Positions 51,083-62,840 are shown, counted from the stretch's first letter. The stretch: DNA of 64,000 nucleotides from Patagioenas fasciata (GCF_037038585.1 NC_092525.1:32441867-32505866), one strand, 5' to 3'. Notes: generated by a model from the letters alone, not told the origin. Numbers and translations: made by a program.

Positions 51083-54000
51083 CCCAGTGACAATAACTTC
51101 CAGCACAGCAGAGCTCACTGAGGTGGTACAATAGGATCATACCTGAGCATAGCACACTATTGAAATATTGAACACTATAAAATATATATTTACACAGATT
51201 TAGAAACAGTTTAGTATGAAAGTGGCCATCCATATTCCATTGATGCCTTTCATTGAAAACAAGGGGGCAGCTAGTCCCATAGTGCATCTCTTTCATGAGT
51301 GGAGTCAGATACATGTCGGTGTGGTCTTTCTCGTGGCAGGACAACAACTTGGTACAAGCCTTTCAGGGGCTCATTTTGGATGACCGTGTTTGGATGCTTT
51401 CTTCGTGGCTGGATGAGCCAACAGGTCATTACAGTACTAAGCCTTAGTGATAGGTACTCACTGGGAGGAGGCAAGATGTGCTGTGGGGACAGGGGGAGTC
51501 AGCGTCGCCAGGCAGAGAGAAGCTGAACTCCATTGTGAAGCCTCTACACAAGTGTAGAGTGTAGGGACTATAGGCAGCTTTACCATACTTTTTAAATATT
51601 CAGGACTGCATTTCATTTTTACTACTCATATGCTAGTTGGGAGTGGGTCACCACAGCCAACACAGTTGTAGGAAGCAAATGTACATGGTTATTCTACTTC
51701 TATTATTCCTTTCTTTGGACCATAGTGGATTCCAATATGTCTGTTAATTGTATTTTATAAATGACATAAATGTGAGTGGAACATTACAATAGGGAAAATA
51801 TGACAACAGTAATGCTACAGAGTATAATCCCTGCCTCAGGAGCTTGCTATCCAAAGGCCTGAACATGTTCATTGTACTTCGGGAGGGAATAATGTGGAGA
51901 TGTTATCTCTGCTTGGCTTAACATGTTATTTGGGGTTCTGAGAAATGGGCAGGAATAGGAGCTGAGAACTGTCTCTTCAGGGGTAAGAGATCTGGGTTTA
52001 AGCATCACCCATGAGGTTGTGGTTCTCTGAAAAACTCTTATGCTAGATGAATAGGAGGGATTTCAGCTCCCCATTCTAGCCGAAGGAAAATGTTTGGGGG
52101 GTTTGGTTTGGATTTAAAAAAGGGGTGGGGGGGGGGGCAAGAGTTTACATTTCATTTAATTCAAAATTATCAACAAAAAGAAAAACCCAAAGCATAATCA
52201 GCGATTTTCACAGCCTTGCGTAACACTTCTCAGGTGTGGCACATTTACTCTCACAGGATCAGGCCTGTGGGGATGCCAAGAAGAGAAATGCTTGAAAGCA
52301 ACATATGGAAATTGAACACGAAGTAAAAGCTCAAGTGGAGGTAGGTGGGTTCAGGAGCTGTCTGCAGGAGAGGGAGCCAAGGCTACACAGCAGGAAGTGT
52401 GCAGAAAATGAAAATACATGGAAACTGAAATGTATTCAGCTGCAATCATGTTAACGTAATCTGTGCAGTCATTTCCTCTTGACGAGTGTATGTAGCACAT
52501 CACAGAGCGGGGCCTGTTGTCAGGGGAAGGTAAAGGCAATACATGTGTGCATGTCATGGACAGAACAGTGATGCGAGGGGTACAAGGCACTATGGGGAGA
52601 AACCACTGAGCAGAAGGCTACAAAAGATGAAAATACATTTAAGAAGGTCTGGTGTTTTCGTGATGAAACTGACCCGTTACTCATAATTAAAAGAAATGTT
52701 TCCCAGAGGTGACTTGAAAATTTTTTGCCAGGATCACAAAGCTGATCTAATCTCCACTGGTACTAACTCTTGAATCAGATACGTACTGGCATCTGCCAAG
52801 GTAAGTATCTCTGGTTTTTTCCTCCCTCCTCGTATAGAAAACTTGGTTAATCTATAATGAGTTGAGTTCTGGAAGGCTCCAAGCCCTACAGAAGGGATTT
52901 GGGGCACACTTCAAGCACTTGGTATCCCACAGAAAAACAGTACCTGTCTGATCCCAGTTCCCATAGACCTTGAGCTTCCTGATGTACCTGAATGTCAGTG
53001 AGGCTCGAGCTCTGTCAGTCAGCCACAGGGACACAGAAGCGACAACTACTTTATCCAGGTGGAATGATCTGCTTGGGAAGGACAGCCCACAGTTTGGTTC
53101 CCTAAGACTGAGAAAGTAAATCTTGGAACTATCGCTTTTTCCCCCAAAGTTAGACATTTTCTGAGAAAGCTGTTGTACCAGTGACTCTTTCTGTTTAAAC
53201 TTGCTGATGGAATTTCTTATGGCAAACAGCCTGTACAATACTGAAAATCCCTAAATATTGGTCTCCCCCCTCTCAAAATTTCAATTGCACTTGCAGCATG
53301 TTTTTATCCATGAACACCTCACCTGTATGAGGGCTGCTGTACAAATGTAAAATTTCACCTTGCATTGTTGAATTTTTATTAACTAGGATTTATCATGATT
53401 ACCTAACATCTTTCTCAGCCCAGAGCATTTGTTGTGACACAGGAGGGCTGTGTGATTAGCTCAAGTGTCATGGGCTTGCTCAAGATTTTTCATTTCTTGT
53501 AGGCAGTTTGCCGTGGCCCCTGTTGGGTGACGTCTCCTGGCAGCCTTTCTGCCCCTTGTGTTTCTCACTCACTGGCGGCTCGTGGATGGGTGCAGAGTTT
53601 GGTGTCACTCACCAACACACTTTTCTTCTGTGGCAACAGTTTAAAACCTGGGGGAGCTGTCACAGGCCTCCTCAGTTAAGAGAGCAGTTGGAGTCCCCAC
53701 GACATCTGGGCTGTGGTTTCTTAGCGTTTACCCAGGCATTGATTGCTCATTGCTTATTAGGGGAAAAACTGAGAAAGGCTACTTCATTTTTTGTTTGTAT
53801 ACAGTATTTTTTTTTGCAAGTAAATTGTCAGACAGGCAGCACATCTTTGATACTTTGTCTCTTTATCAGAGTCTAAGACAGCTGATGACATTATATTGGG
53901 CATTCATTTCAGATCTGCTGAGCCCGCAGAAATCAATAGTTTTCCATTATCGGGTCCGGCTGGGTCACTGGTCTGTCAATGAGCTGTTACAATTGCTGTA

Positions 54001-54800
54001 CAAGGGTGAACCTGACCAGTCAATTGCTGCTGACAAGAGGAAAACACGCTGACAGCCACTGGAACAAGCCAGAACACAGATTTGCACTTTGGTTTGCCAT
54101 CCAAGGAGGCTGGGAGCGGGGCTGCTTCCAAGATGTGGGGCACGCACAGAGGGAGCAGAGGCCCCGCAGCTCCGTGCCGCGCAGCAGGCAGGCCTCCGCT
54201 GCTCAGGAATTGTGGTTTGCTTCTGTAGTCCCAAACCCCTGAGAACTCGCTAACTGGAAATGAAGGAACCACCTTCCCCAGTGCTGTGATTTTTCCAGCC
54301 AAAAAGGGGAGTGCCAAAGGGGAATGCTTCTGCCCGCAAGGCCAGGGGGCAGTCCTCCTGTGCGGCCTTTGCTGGGGGATGCTTGGCTCAGTGGCTGCTC
54401 CTCCCTGGCACGAAATTGTGCTACACCGGGCAGGAATGCAGCTGATGAGGTTAACTCCAGTTCTCGTCTCTCTGTGTTTTAATACGGACTTCCTATCAAA
54501 CTTGAGAGCTGAGCAAAAATAAATATTTAGAAATTATCTCAATATTATGATTTTTAATTTTCAACTTTATTAACTTCTTTCAAGTGTTAAATCCTGACCG
54601 TTTTATTTACGCCTCCGGTCCTCTGTTTGATTCTTGCAGAAGTCAATATTCACTTGTGTTCCATCATCAAACAAAAAAACCGGTAATCAACTTTATCACT
54701 GGAAGCCAACTAGCTGGGTTTTAAAAAATACACTACCCAAAAGAAAGATCATTTTCTCTAAATGAGAGGAGAGGGAAGTCTTTTTAACAGAGAAGAGCAA
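51083..54800. other. Intergenic sequence, no supported gene
   Basis: Unique sequence with a poly(G) run (52122-52137, interrupted once). A weak second tRNA-SINE-like motif lies near 51960-52010 (AAGAGATCTGGGTTTAAGC). Open frames such as 53238-52852 on the minus strand (128 codons) have no family I recognise. Confidence 0.55.
52122..52137. repeat. Poly(G) tract
   Basis: GGGGT followed by 11 G, just after an A run. It could form a G-quadruplex-like structure, but only one interruption is seen. Confidence 0.9.
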
Positions 54801-54879
54801 ACCTTCCTTTACTAGTAATTAGAAGCACCAGCCTTATATGACTTGCAGCATTTGGTAGCTCAAGCAGCGTCAGATCTCT

Positions 54880-55260
54880 TACAGCATTAATTAAAAAGAA
54901 TTTATGTTTTTTTAATAAAATGCTTTATGTTTTAGCCCCTTTTCTTCCTCCTACCAAATGTGATTATGGGGGCTGAAGGGAATTCAGGTTAATATGTTGA
55001 CACACTTAACAATGCGGGGTCATGTTGCACAATCCGCTTGGCTGGTTCGGTGCAGCGCAGCCCCTGACAGGTCCTAATCAACGCTGCCCTAAAGGCAGAG
55101 GCAAGGAGAGGATTTTAATTACTGCTCTATACGCGAGTTTGCCAGCATTAAATTGAGACATAATTAGGCCTCCGAATTTTAATAATTGTCCTAGCTAATT
55201 GGGCAGACAAGTACGTTCTGCAGCGTGGCGTGATTAGATAATTAGTGTTTCCAAATGACA
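54880..55260. promoter_or_regulatory. Homeodomain-site cluster, candidate enhancer
   Basis: A unique, non-repetitive block lies directly beside a CpG island. TAATTA occurs at 54888-54893, 55116-55121, 55161-55166 and 55239-55244, and TAATTG at 55183-55188 and 55196-55201. That is five cores within 129 bp. These are core sites for homeodomain proteins. In human the next gene beyond the 3' end of ZNF644 is BARHL2, a homeobox regulator, so a developmental enhancer is plausible. Conservation was not testable, and AT-rich DNA yields such cores by chance at some rate. Confidence 0.4.
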
Positions 55261-55269
55261 AAATTGGGC

Positions 55270-55920
55270 AGTTGATTGCAGATTCCACATGCGGGGGGGA
55301 GCGTGCGACTCCTTGCGCGGACAGAGCAGCACCGCGCCGGGGGAGGAGGCCGGGCTGGGCCAGTTCCGGCGCGGTGCCCGGGCGGGGATCCCGGCCCCGG
55401 GAGGGGGGTGGGCCGGAGCAGCAGGCGCACCTCTCGGACGCCCGATGTCCCCCCCCGCCTCCACCCCGCGGCGTGAGGCGATTGACTTCGCGGCGCTAAT
55501 TGATCGCTTCAGCCTAGCCCAAGGACGGCGCGGCACAAGTGACCGCCATCGAAAGGACATCTGGGCTCGGGCCGACGGGACGGGTCCCCCCTCGCCGGGC
55601 ACCGACACGGCGGGGACGCGCGCGGCGTTTCTCCCCGCAGCCGCCAGGGGGCACCGCTCCCGCGCTCCGGCGGCTCCGCGCCAGCTCCGGGTCCCTCGAC
55701 CGGGCCGGCCGCGGCACCGTAAGTACCCCGAGTACCGCTACCCCTGCCCGCCGGCGGGGAGACCGCGTTCAGCTGCCTGTCACTCTGCCCGCCCCACCCG
55801 GCCAGGCCCTTCCACCGCGGCCCCTGAGAAGGGGCGTCCTCCCCGCCGGCTCCGCTGCTCGGTGCTGAAGCGGGTATCGCCACTCTGTGCGGCTCCGCGT
55901 CCCCACACAACCTGCTAGCG
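55270..55920. promoter_or_regulatory. CpG island 1
   Basis: Very GC-rich with dense CG dinucleotides, in sharp contrast to its AT-rich flanks. Long open frames on both strands (up to 209 codons on the plus strand) are proline/arginine/alanine-rich and explained by GC content. A strong plus-strand donor, ACC|GTAAGT, lies at 55719-55724. This is a likely promoter region of an unidentified, probably non-coding transcript, or a developmental CpG island. The edge falls into an AT repeat at 55932-55960. Confidence 0.6.
55719..55724 (+). other. Candidate 5' splice site in CpG island 1
   Basis: GTAAGT is a perfect donor hexamer preceded by ACC. It would end a first exon starting inside the island. 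No acceptor partner can be assigned with confidence. Confidence 0.3.
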
Positions 55921-55931
55921 AGGTTTGCTAA

Positions 55932-55960
55932 TTATATATATCAAATATATATATGCATAT
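55932..55960. repeat. AT-rich simple repeat
   Basis: Alternating TA runs (ATATATAT, ATATATATAT) separate the first CpG island from the next GC-rich block. Confidence 0.85.
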
Positions 55961-56229
55961 CGCTCATCGAGCTAAACGGGGACTCAAATGGCCGCGGACA
56001 TCACCCCAGTCGCCTCCGACAGCGACGGCGCCGGAGCTGGCAATGCGGCAGCGCTGGCGCTGCTCGCAGGTGCCACCGTGCTGCTACCGTCATCTGCGGG
56101 TTTTAGTCCCCGCGAGTCTTTTCCCGTTAGAAATATTTTTTTCAATGATATAACCAAGCGCATTAGTAATTTTAATTTTAAAAGAAAGGTGGGAAAAAAG
56201 CTTTATTTGAGGAGGGCGCTGGGGTAAAT

Positions 56230-56665
56230 CTGTGGCGAAGCGCCGGGAGACGGTGCTCCGGGGCTGGGCGCTGCCGGTTCGGTTGGCCGAAGGACAGAGT
56301 GTCGGTGCCGGTGGGAGCAGGGCAGGGCAACACCCCCGTGCTCCGAGGGCACAGCGCATCGATTCCCGGTTAGGGAGACGCGCACCCTGGCTCCGTCTCC
56401 GCATCCCTTGGAAAGAAAACGGGGAGGAGGCGCGGGCGCCGCTCCAAAGCATCTGTCTCCTGGAGAAGAGGTCCTGTCCCCGCTCCTGCTCCCCGCCCTC
56501 GCCAGCCCCTCCGCCGCCGTGCAGGTAAGCGGCACCGCGGGCCCAGAGCTGGGCCGGGCGGGCAGAGCTCCCGCCGCGCCGCGGAGCCCCGGCTGCTGCC
56601 GACACCGCCGGGTTACAGGAGCCTCGTGGGAGCGAAGCTGCCTGTAGGCTGCCAGACCCTTCCGG
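56230..56665. promoter_or_regulatory. CpG island 2
   Basis: A second GC-rich, CpG-dense block about 300 bp from the first, with overlapping open frames on both strands that look compositional. A strong plus-strand donor GCAG|GTAAGC lies at 56525-56530. It may be a separate transcription start region or the downstream half of one island with the 55.3-55.9 kb block. Confidence 0.55.
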
Positions 56666-56669
56666 GAGA

Positions 56670-57080
56670 GCACTTGCTTTTGTTTTTTATTATGATTATT
56701 TTGTCTGCGAAGAACCAGGCGGTTTTACGCAGCGATATAAATTTGACTAGCTAATAACCGAAAGTTAAACTTGAAACACCTCACCGGGAAGCATTTCATG
56801 CAGCTGGTTCAAGATCGCTTTTATTTTTTTTATCTGCATGAAAGGGAAAACAGTTTTATTTTTTTTTTTTCCGTGTGTGATTGCACCGGCATCGAAAGAA
56901 TAGATATTTTTTTCCTGCTCTGACTGGAATCTACATCAACGATTTTCATTACAGCCTAAGGGCTTATTGGCTTTAAAGGTCTAGTTATTTTTGCTAATAT
57001 ATCAAGATTTTAATTCCTGACTATTTCATAAATCAGTTTCAGATGCTTTGTACAGTATTTATATAATTATTTTCAGAGGT
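56670..57080. other. Unique AT-rich block, candidate conserved non-coding element
   Basis: Non-repetitive sequence with TTTTATTATGATTATTTTG, GCGATATAAATTTGACTAGC and CTAATAACCGAAAGTTAAAC. Its texture resembles vertebrate conserved non-coding elements, but this is an impression from composition and context only. Confidence 0.25.
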
Positions 57081-59170
57081 CTGTGCTAGCTCAGTAGATA
57101 ACTGTCTTGCCATTTCAGTGCTTCAAAGCAATGATGTTGGAAATTGTCAGCTCTGAAGACAAGGTTAGCTCACAGGAGTAGGATGTGTTGTGTAAAATGC
57201 TGATTTATAAAAGTGTTACAATTCATATATCTTGCACATCGAATTGCATGCATTATCTGATCAGAAATACATAGCAGATTGATCTGCCAGTGCATATGTA
57301 AAGTAAAATTAATGTTGTCTTCAAAGGTGAGAGTGCTGGAGTTCTACCAGAGCAGAAGCTAGAAGGCACATCTTACAGCCAACCCCAGCCTGGAGAAGCT
57401 GTGGCAAACCCCTCCTATGTTCTGATAACAAACTCCTGTGGCCTAACATACGCAGTCCTCACCCAAGCGCTTGCTAGGAGCGGTAAGCACCTTGCTCTGC
57501 TAAAAGTGAAAAATACCTCCTGTGAGCCGAACAGACACCTACTTTTTTTTTTTCTTTCTTTTTTTTTTTTTAATAGTTTTTTACTTTGATGGACTCTTGA
57601 CCACGAGGCGACATATCCTCGGGCCCTACTGGCTGCTGGGGGTGTTGCTTGCCCATAATCATTTTCTTTCTGAGCAGCCTCTGCCTCTGTGCCCACGGGG
57701 TCTCTGGGGGTTGCTCTGGCAGGCTCCATTTTGTCATCCTCCCGTCAGCGTGTAGGTGAGGCTGCCAGCAGAAATAGGTAGGCTTGTGATGTTCCTATGA
57801 AGGTGACATCCAGATCCGAGTTTGCAGTTAATCAAGTCCACTCAGTGAAGCTGAGCAATTTAATCAGTGTCTGATCAAGCCTCAGATGTTATTTATCTGT
57901 GCTGTATCAAATTCTCTTCACGTGTAAAGCAATCATCAGAGGTTAGATGGGGGGAACCTAACAACATAATAGTAGTTCCTGCCCTGATCCTGCAAGAAAT
58001 GCTGTGCAGTCACACCACAGTACAGCCATTTGAGCATGGCAGCCTGTATTGGTGCGTGGTCATTGCAAGGCCAAGGCCACGGTGAGGCTCCTATTTTCAG
58101 GACAATTCTGTGCTGTTTACTAACCCGATTACAGCTTGGGTATGCTATTACTTAGCAACCCTTGTCAGGAACGCCTTTTTGTTTGCCTGGTGAGAAGGCT
58201 GGGACCCTTCCTTCAGGGACACTCTTAGAGATAACAGTCCTGTCACTTATGTGCAGAGTTTTTGTGATATGATGGCAGGGTGATGGGAGCTGAAGACCAC
58301 TCAGATGTGGCACCAAATGCAGCTATGTAAGTTTTTTTGTCCTGTTTCTTTCAGAAAACACATTCCACCTGTGCTTTGATCCCTGCCTGGCCTGCTGTGT
58401 CATCACCAGGTGCAGATTAAGGTATTTTTGTAGATAAGATGCTACTATACTGGGACCTGGTTATTTTAGAAAGTTTCTTTCCATTTCCAAGCTAGTACAA
58501 CAATTACAGAAAATCGTATCTCTTTCCTGGCTGATGTCTTCTGGGTCAAGACCAGGCTGCATTTAATGCTTCTCAGCTAATAGCTGGGTCTTGCTGGTTT
58601 TGCAGACCTTTCCTTGGGTGATAGTGGCAACTATCTCCTCTGGGATGGGCAAGTAGAGTAGAGTTGAAGAAATTTATTTACTTTGAGTAATGTGATTTTT
58701 TTTTTTTTTCTGAGTACCGATTTGGTTAAATAGCTATGGTTTCGGTTTGTTTTCTTTTTCTAATGAGTTTAATGGTGCTGAAAATGTGAAAAGTAAATAA
58801 TTGGACCTGTAAAATATGGCATATATTTATTTATAGTGATGCAATTGAAACGGTACAACTACTTAAGATAGTATGATCTCCTTAATGTGCAGGCAGTCGT
58901 AGGTGTAGAAAAGCATTTTGAACTAGTAGAGGGGTTTTCACTCCTGCTCTCTTTCTGAAGTGCTGTCTTGCATTTCCTCTGGTTTGAATCGTGGTTGCAA
59001 AGCCTGACTCGATCAGGTGTCTCCATTTGCACCTGCCTTGGAAAGTGCAGCCAGACGGCTGGAGGTGATGCCCGCTACCACCAGCCGTGGTGGGAGAGTC
59101 CAGGGCACGGCTGCATTTCTCGGGGTTCACTATCAGCTTGTCTCCCCGGTGCAGGGAGCCCCCCACGACC
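57080..59170. other. Intergenic sequence, no supported gene
   Basis: Unique sequence with T runs at about 57541-57571 and 58688-58701. Short open frames are not persuasive. No recognisable repeat family or RNA gene is seen. Confidence 0.55.
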
Positions 59171-59375
59171 TGTCAAATCCATAATTCAACCGCCCTCCCC
59201 CGGGCCGGGAGCACGGGCGGGATGCGGGGCCCGGGGCCCCGGGCTCAGCGCCCCCGGCAGATGAGGAGCTGCTCAAGTTCCCACTTCAAAGAAGCTGTCG
59301 TTGGCGAGAGGGAGGCGGACAAAAGCAAGCGCCCGGTTAACGAATGCGGCGCTCTGCCGGCGAGTTTTAAGGCGT
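59170..59375. promoter_or_regulatory. Short CpG-rich block
   Basis: About 200 bp of GC-rich DNA with many CG dinucleotides (GCACGGGCGGGATGCGGGGC and on). It adjoins the unique block at 59.4 kb and has no identifiable gene. Confidence 0.4.
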
Positions 59376-59389
59376 TTTAAGTCTAAAGA

Positions 59390-60540
59390 AGAAGTGACAG
59401 GGCAATCAGCTCCCCGGCTCGGCTGCGGATAGGAGGGTGAAGTCTCGCTAGCAGCTCGTGTATCTGTATATTTAATTGCGACCTGGCTGCATGTTCCTGT
59501 TGAGGAAGGATGCAGATGACAAGCGAATCTATAAAAACACAGTTGACAAACCCTGGAAAGGGATAACTGACAGATAAAACGACAGTCAGCGCGAAGCTAA
59601 CTGGCAAACGCATCAGTACAAAGTCATATACCTTCTGAGAGGAGTAGTAGTTTGTTTTATTCCGGTTCTCCAGAGTTTTATCTACTGTCGGTGTGATGAG
59701 GGGGAGAGGAGCTAATGTGCCCTGTTTAGGATACAAACATGCAGATTAGATCTGACTTCAGACACCGTGTTTCACTCAAGACTTAGAGGAATAACCAGGC
59801 TTCTCCCACTGAGGAAAAGGAAAACGGAAGTATACGGATTATTTTTAAGATGTTTTAAGGGTGTTTAAAACTTGTTTAAACACAACGATTTCGCATACGG
59901 ATATAGTGAACTAGTGGGAGTTCATAGGGCTGAAAGCTGGGGCCCGGAGCTCACTGTCCGAGGCCGGGGTGTTGGGAGAATATCAGCCCGGCTCCCGTTT
60001 TCTGCACTTTTGTATTACTTTAAGTTTTCAATGAGGCTACTGTAATTACGGGGCGTTTAACTTTTTGCCAGGCTCTTTCATTATGGCTTTGCATTTGCAC
60101 CTCGCTTTTAAGAGAAGTAATAACATTCACAGTCAGGGGCAAATCCTGTTAATGAACAAATTAAAGTTCAAACAGTTATTCAAGTTCACAGCCTCACTCG
60201 CTGCTCCTTTAATAAGGGTTATACACGTTACTTTCTCTGGGGATCACTCCCCCTTTTATTACTTTTTAAGCTTTTCATAAGGGCTGGTGGGCTATATGGG
60301 CAGCTCCCGGCCACTAAAGAGCCCACAAATCCTGAAGGGAGCCCTAATCCGGCCTTAATTTGGCAACTTTTGTAAAAGACATAAAAGCTCGGGTGCCACC
60401 CTTGTGCGCTCAGATGGCTGTATCGCAGGGAACAAGACGGGGGAAGGCCCCACTCTTTCCCGCAGCCCCCTATTTGTGCTGACTGCATTCTTTCCGGAGC
60501 TGTGCAAAGGAAGCCTCCGTTAGTCCTTCCCGGTTATCGA
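59390..60540. other. Unique non-coding blocks, candidate regulatory elements
   Basis: Two non-repetitive AT-leaning blocks (about 59390-59760 and 60000-60480) lie between GC-rich stretches. They carry short motifs such as TTTAATTGCGACC, GCTAACTGGCAAACG, TTAATGAACAAATTAAAG and CTTTAATAAGGG. No coding potential is seen. Location in the inferred BARHL2-ZNF644 interval makes cis-regulation plausible. Proof needs alignment to other vertebrates. Confidence 0.3.
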
Positions 60541-60589
60541 AGGATAAATTAGGATGTCAGATCAATAGCCTGGGAATTTCCACCCCCTC

Positions 60590-60960
60590 CCCTCTAGGTC
60601 TGCCCGGCTCCATTGGGCGCAGAGTGCCGAGGCGCCGGTCTCCGCAGCGCTACCCTTGGACCGGAGCTCGGTGCCTGCTACTGGCCGCTGCCCGCAAGTG
60701 TTAACAACGTGCGGTTAAAAAAAAATAGCCCTGCGCTCTCTCTTTCCGCCGCCCCCCGCTTTCTTCTTTTCCTCCAAATCTTGCGCGATTAGAGTGTCTG
60801 CGCTCACCTCGGCATTTGCATAATATGAATCTTAATTCCCCTTGTCATGGCGAGCCGCGGCTCCCGGCGGGGACGGGCGGGGAGCGGGGTGACCCCCCTC
60901 GTGGTGCAGGGCACCCCGGGCCGGGGGGCGGCAGGCAGACTCTAAAAAAGCCTGAGGAGT
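60590..60960. promoter_or_regulatory. CpG-rich block
   Basis: GC-rich DNA with many CG dinucleotides (GCCGAGGCGCCGGTCTCCGC; CCCCGGGCCGGGGGGCGGC). No recognisable gene. It is one of several CpG-dense blocks spaced along 55-64 kb. Confidence 0.45.
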
Positions 60961-61099
60961 TTGACACTGGTTCAAGGCAGTGCCGGTGCAAAAGCGCTGT
61001 CTATGTACAAATAGAGGAGATCACACTCCCCATTATCTACCTCCTGGCGAGTGTTTGATTTGTGACATCAAAAGCTTATCAGGACAAGCTCACCAAAAT

Positions 61100-61126
61100 A
61101 AAAAAAAAAAAAAAGAGAGAGAGAGA
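61100..61126. repeat. Poly(A) and (GA)n tract
   Basis: A run of about 15 A is followed by six GA units. It is a simple repeat between two CpG-rich blocks. Confidence 0.9.
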
Positions 61127-61134
61127 CCGCTCCG

Positions 61135-61335
61135 GCTTAGGTGATGAGCAGGAGAGAGGAGGGGGCCGGTGTTGCCAAAACGCCGCTGGTGCCGGGGAGG
61201 CGATTTCTGTCCCTCCGTGTCCCCGTGGGCCGAGCGGCGGGGCCGGATGCGGGATCTGCCGCGGGCGGGAGGGCAGGGCTGGCCCCGGCGGAGGGCTGGA
61301 GGGAGGCCCTGATTCCTCGCAGCCATCCGCACAGA
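61135..61335. promoter_or_regulatory. CpG-rich block
   Basis: About 200 bp rich in CG dinucleotides (CGAGCGGCGGGGCCGGATGC). The change to AT-rich unique sequence at about 61340 is abrupt. No gene recognised. Confidence 0.4.
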
Positions 61336-61339
61336 AGTG

Positions 61340-61870
61340 GGTTTGATATAATCACCATGACAACTGCCGCCTATGAGCATACAAATAATAGAGATGAAAT
61401 AGACAAAAGATTAGCATGCCATGAAAAGTACAATAAGTTTCTTATTTAGCATTTAGATAACTGTCTTTCCTTCGGAGCAGGCTTCAAAGTTGAACCCAGT
61501 TTAGACCAAGAGGATTAATTCTTTCTCCCGCATGCTTCATTGAATCTCTCATTACCAAACTTTGTCTGTATTGATGTAAGATTTGATTGAAGATTAGAGC
61601 ATTTAGCAAATCTTGCTTTTCTGCATGTATCAGGCCTTTTCAAGCACAGACCGCGCTGCCCAGTGGTCAATACCCTTACTTTTATCCAGTGTCTGCTTCA
61701 TTTAAACTTAATCAACTCCCTCAATGAACTGGAACAGGGAAACGTCCCTGCGGTAAGAATGTTGTGCTTTTCTTAGATAATTCTTTGCTCCCTCTCCCAT
61801 CCGCTGGCGTTAAACCTAAAATTGCTCTCTGATGAACTTAATCAATATGATAATGACAATTGGGGCTGAA
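61340..61870. other. Unique block with repeated AACTTAATCAA, candidate regulatory element
   Basis: Non-repetitive AT-rich sequence. The 11-mer AACTTAATCAA occurs at 61705-61715 and again at 61835-61845, and further TAAT cores are present (GAGGATTAATTC, ATGATAATGACAATTG). It has no coding potential. It looks like a developmental conserved element, but this is unproven. Confidence 0.3.
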
Positions 61871-61989
61871 TGGCTCGGCCTGGGCTCCGCGTGGAGAAGG
61901 TGGATGGCTGTGCCCATTGCCCAAAGCCAACTTCCCCTTGTCTCTCCTCTCCCTCCTTTTGTGTGCGCTGCTCCCACCTTTCTCTTTTT

Positions 61990-62004
61990 CTCTCTCTCTC
62001 TCTC
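61990..62004. repeat. (CT)n tract
   Basis: A short CT repeat within a pyrimidine-rich stretch (about 61970-62020). Confidence 0.85.
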
Positions 62005-62109
62005 CCCCTTACTCCCCCCTCCGTGACACCGACCGCTGCTCACGCTGGAGAATGATGCTTCTTTGTGCGGCGGGAGGACTCGTATGTCACAGCCCGGAGA
62101 AGCGGAGCG

Positions 62110-62740
62110 GAGCGATTGGCGGGGTGAATTATCTGCCTTGTTGCGGTGAATTATTTGCGCTGTTTCCTTTCCCAGTCAACAAGTTTCTGAGGTATAGTGC
62201 AGATCAATCAAACCTGACAGAGCGCATGTGAAGCTTTTACTGTGTAAATCTGGATCTCTTGTCCCAGCTTCGTTGGCACTGGCATCTGTATATCATTTTT
62301 ATACTGCTACCAGTAGAGCAATTTCAAAAGTATTTGCAAGGAAAATGGATGTCCCCATCTGTTCCTGGAATCATAAATGTGCCACTTTCGGAGGGTTTTC
62401 ACTGGTAATCATATCTTTAATGATGAACAAACTTGTGATATATACCTTTCCATAAAATGGGGTTTTCTTCACTTTATTGTGATTGGCTGGGATAAATAGC
62501 TTTTCCATATGTTAGGGAGATAAAACATAAGATTACCAGAGCTCGTTTGTTTGATCATAAACAAAAGAAACAATTCGCTCCAAACACTCTTTAAACAGAA
62601 ACAACTGCAGAATTAAATTGTATTAATAGGCTATCGATGGGTCAGGAGGCAAACAACTGTCCCCGTGGAAAAGACAGCTGTTTTAAAATAAGGATAGACG
62701 GTCCTTCTCGCCGCGTGGGTGACCTTAATGCAGACGTGGA
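62110..62740. other. Unique non-coding block, candidate regulatory element
   Basis: A non-repetitive AT-leaning block including GTGAATTATTTGCGCTG, CAGATCAATCAAACCTGACAG and TAAATTGTATTAATAGGC. The ATCAATCA/TGATTGG-like motifs resemble sites of PBX/MEIS-type TALE homeodomain proteins, but no cluster large enough to prove this is seen. No gene. Confidence 0.25.
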
Positions 62741-62806
62741 TTTTAAATACTCAATGCTCACTTTTTTATTTAATTCTTAAAATTCTCTTGTCTTTGTATC
62801 TTTGTC

Positions 62807-62831
62807 TTTTTTTTTTTTTTTTTTTTTTTTT
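62807..62831. repeat. Poly(T) tract, 25 T
   Basis: Twenty-five uninterrupted T, immediately followed by CCTCTTCAG, so it also forms a strong polypyrimidine tract for the plus strand. Confidence 0.95.
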
Positions 62832-62840
62832 CCTCTTCAG

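Noticed and set aside
52852-53238. 128-codon minus-strand open frame
   Set aside because: The protein looks partly plausible, but no family is recognised and no exon structure or neighbouring decayed segments support it. A translated search would settle it.
55289-55918. 209-codon open frame and overlapping antisense frames (133 codons) in the CpG island
   Set aside because: All frames are open because stops are rare in very GC-rich DNA. The products are Pro/Arg/Ala-rich with no domain, and the frame crosses a strong donor site.
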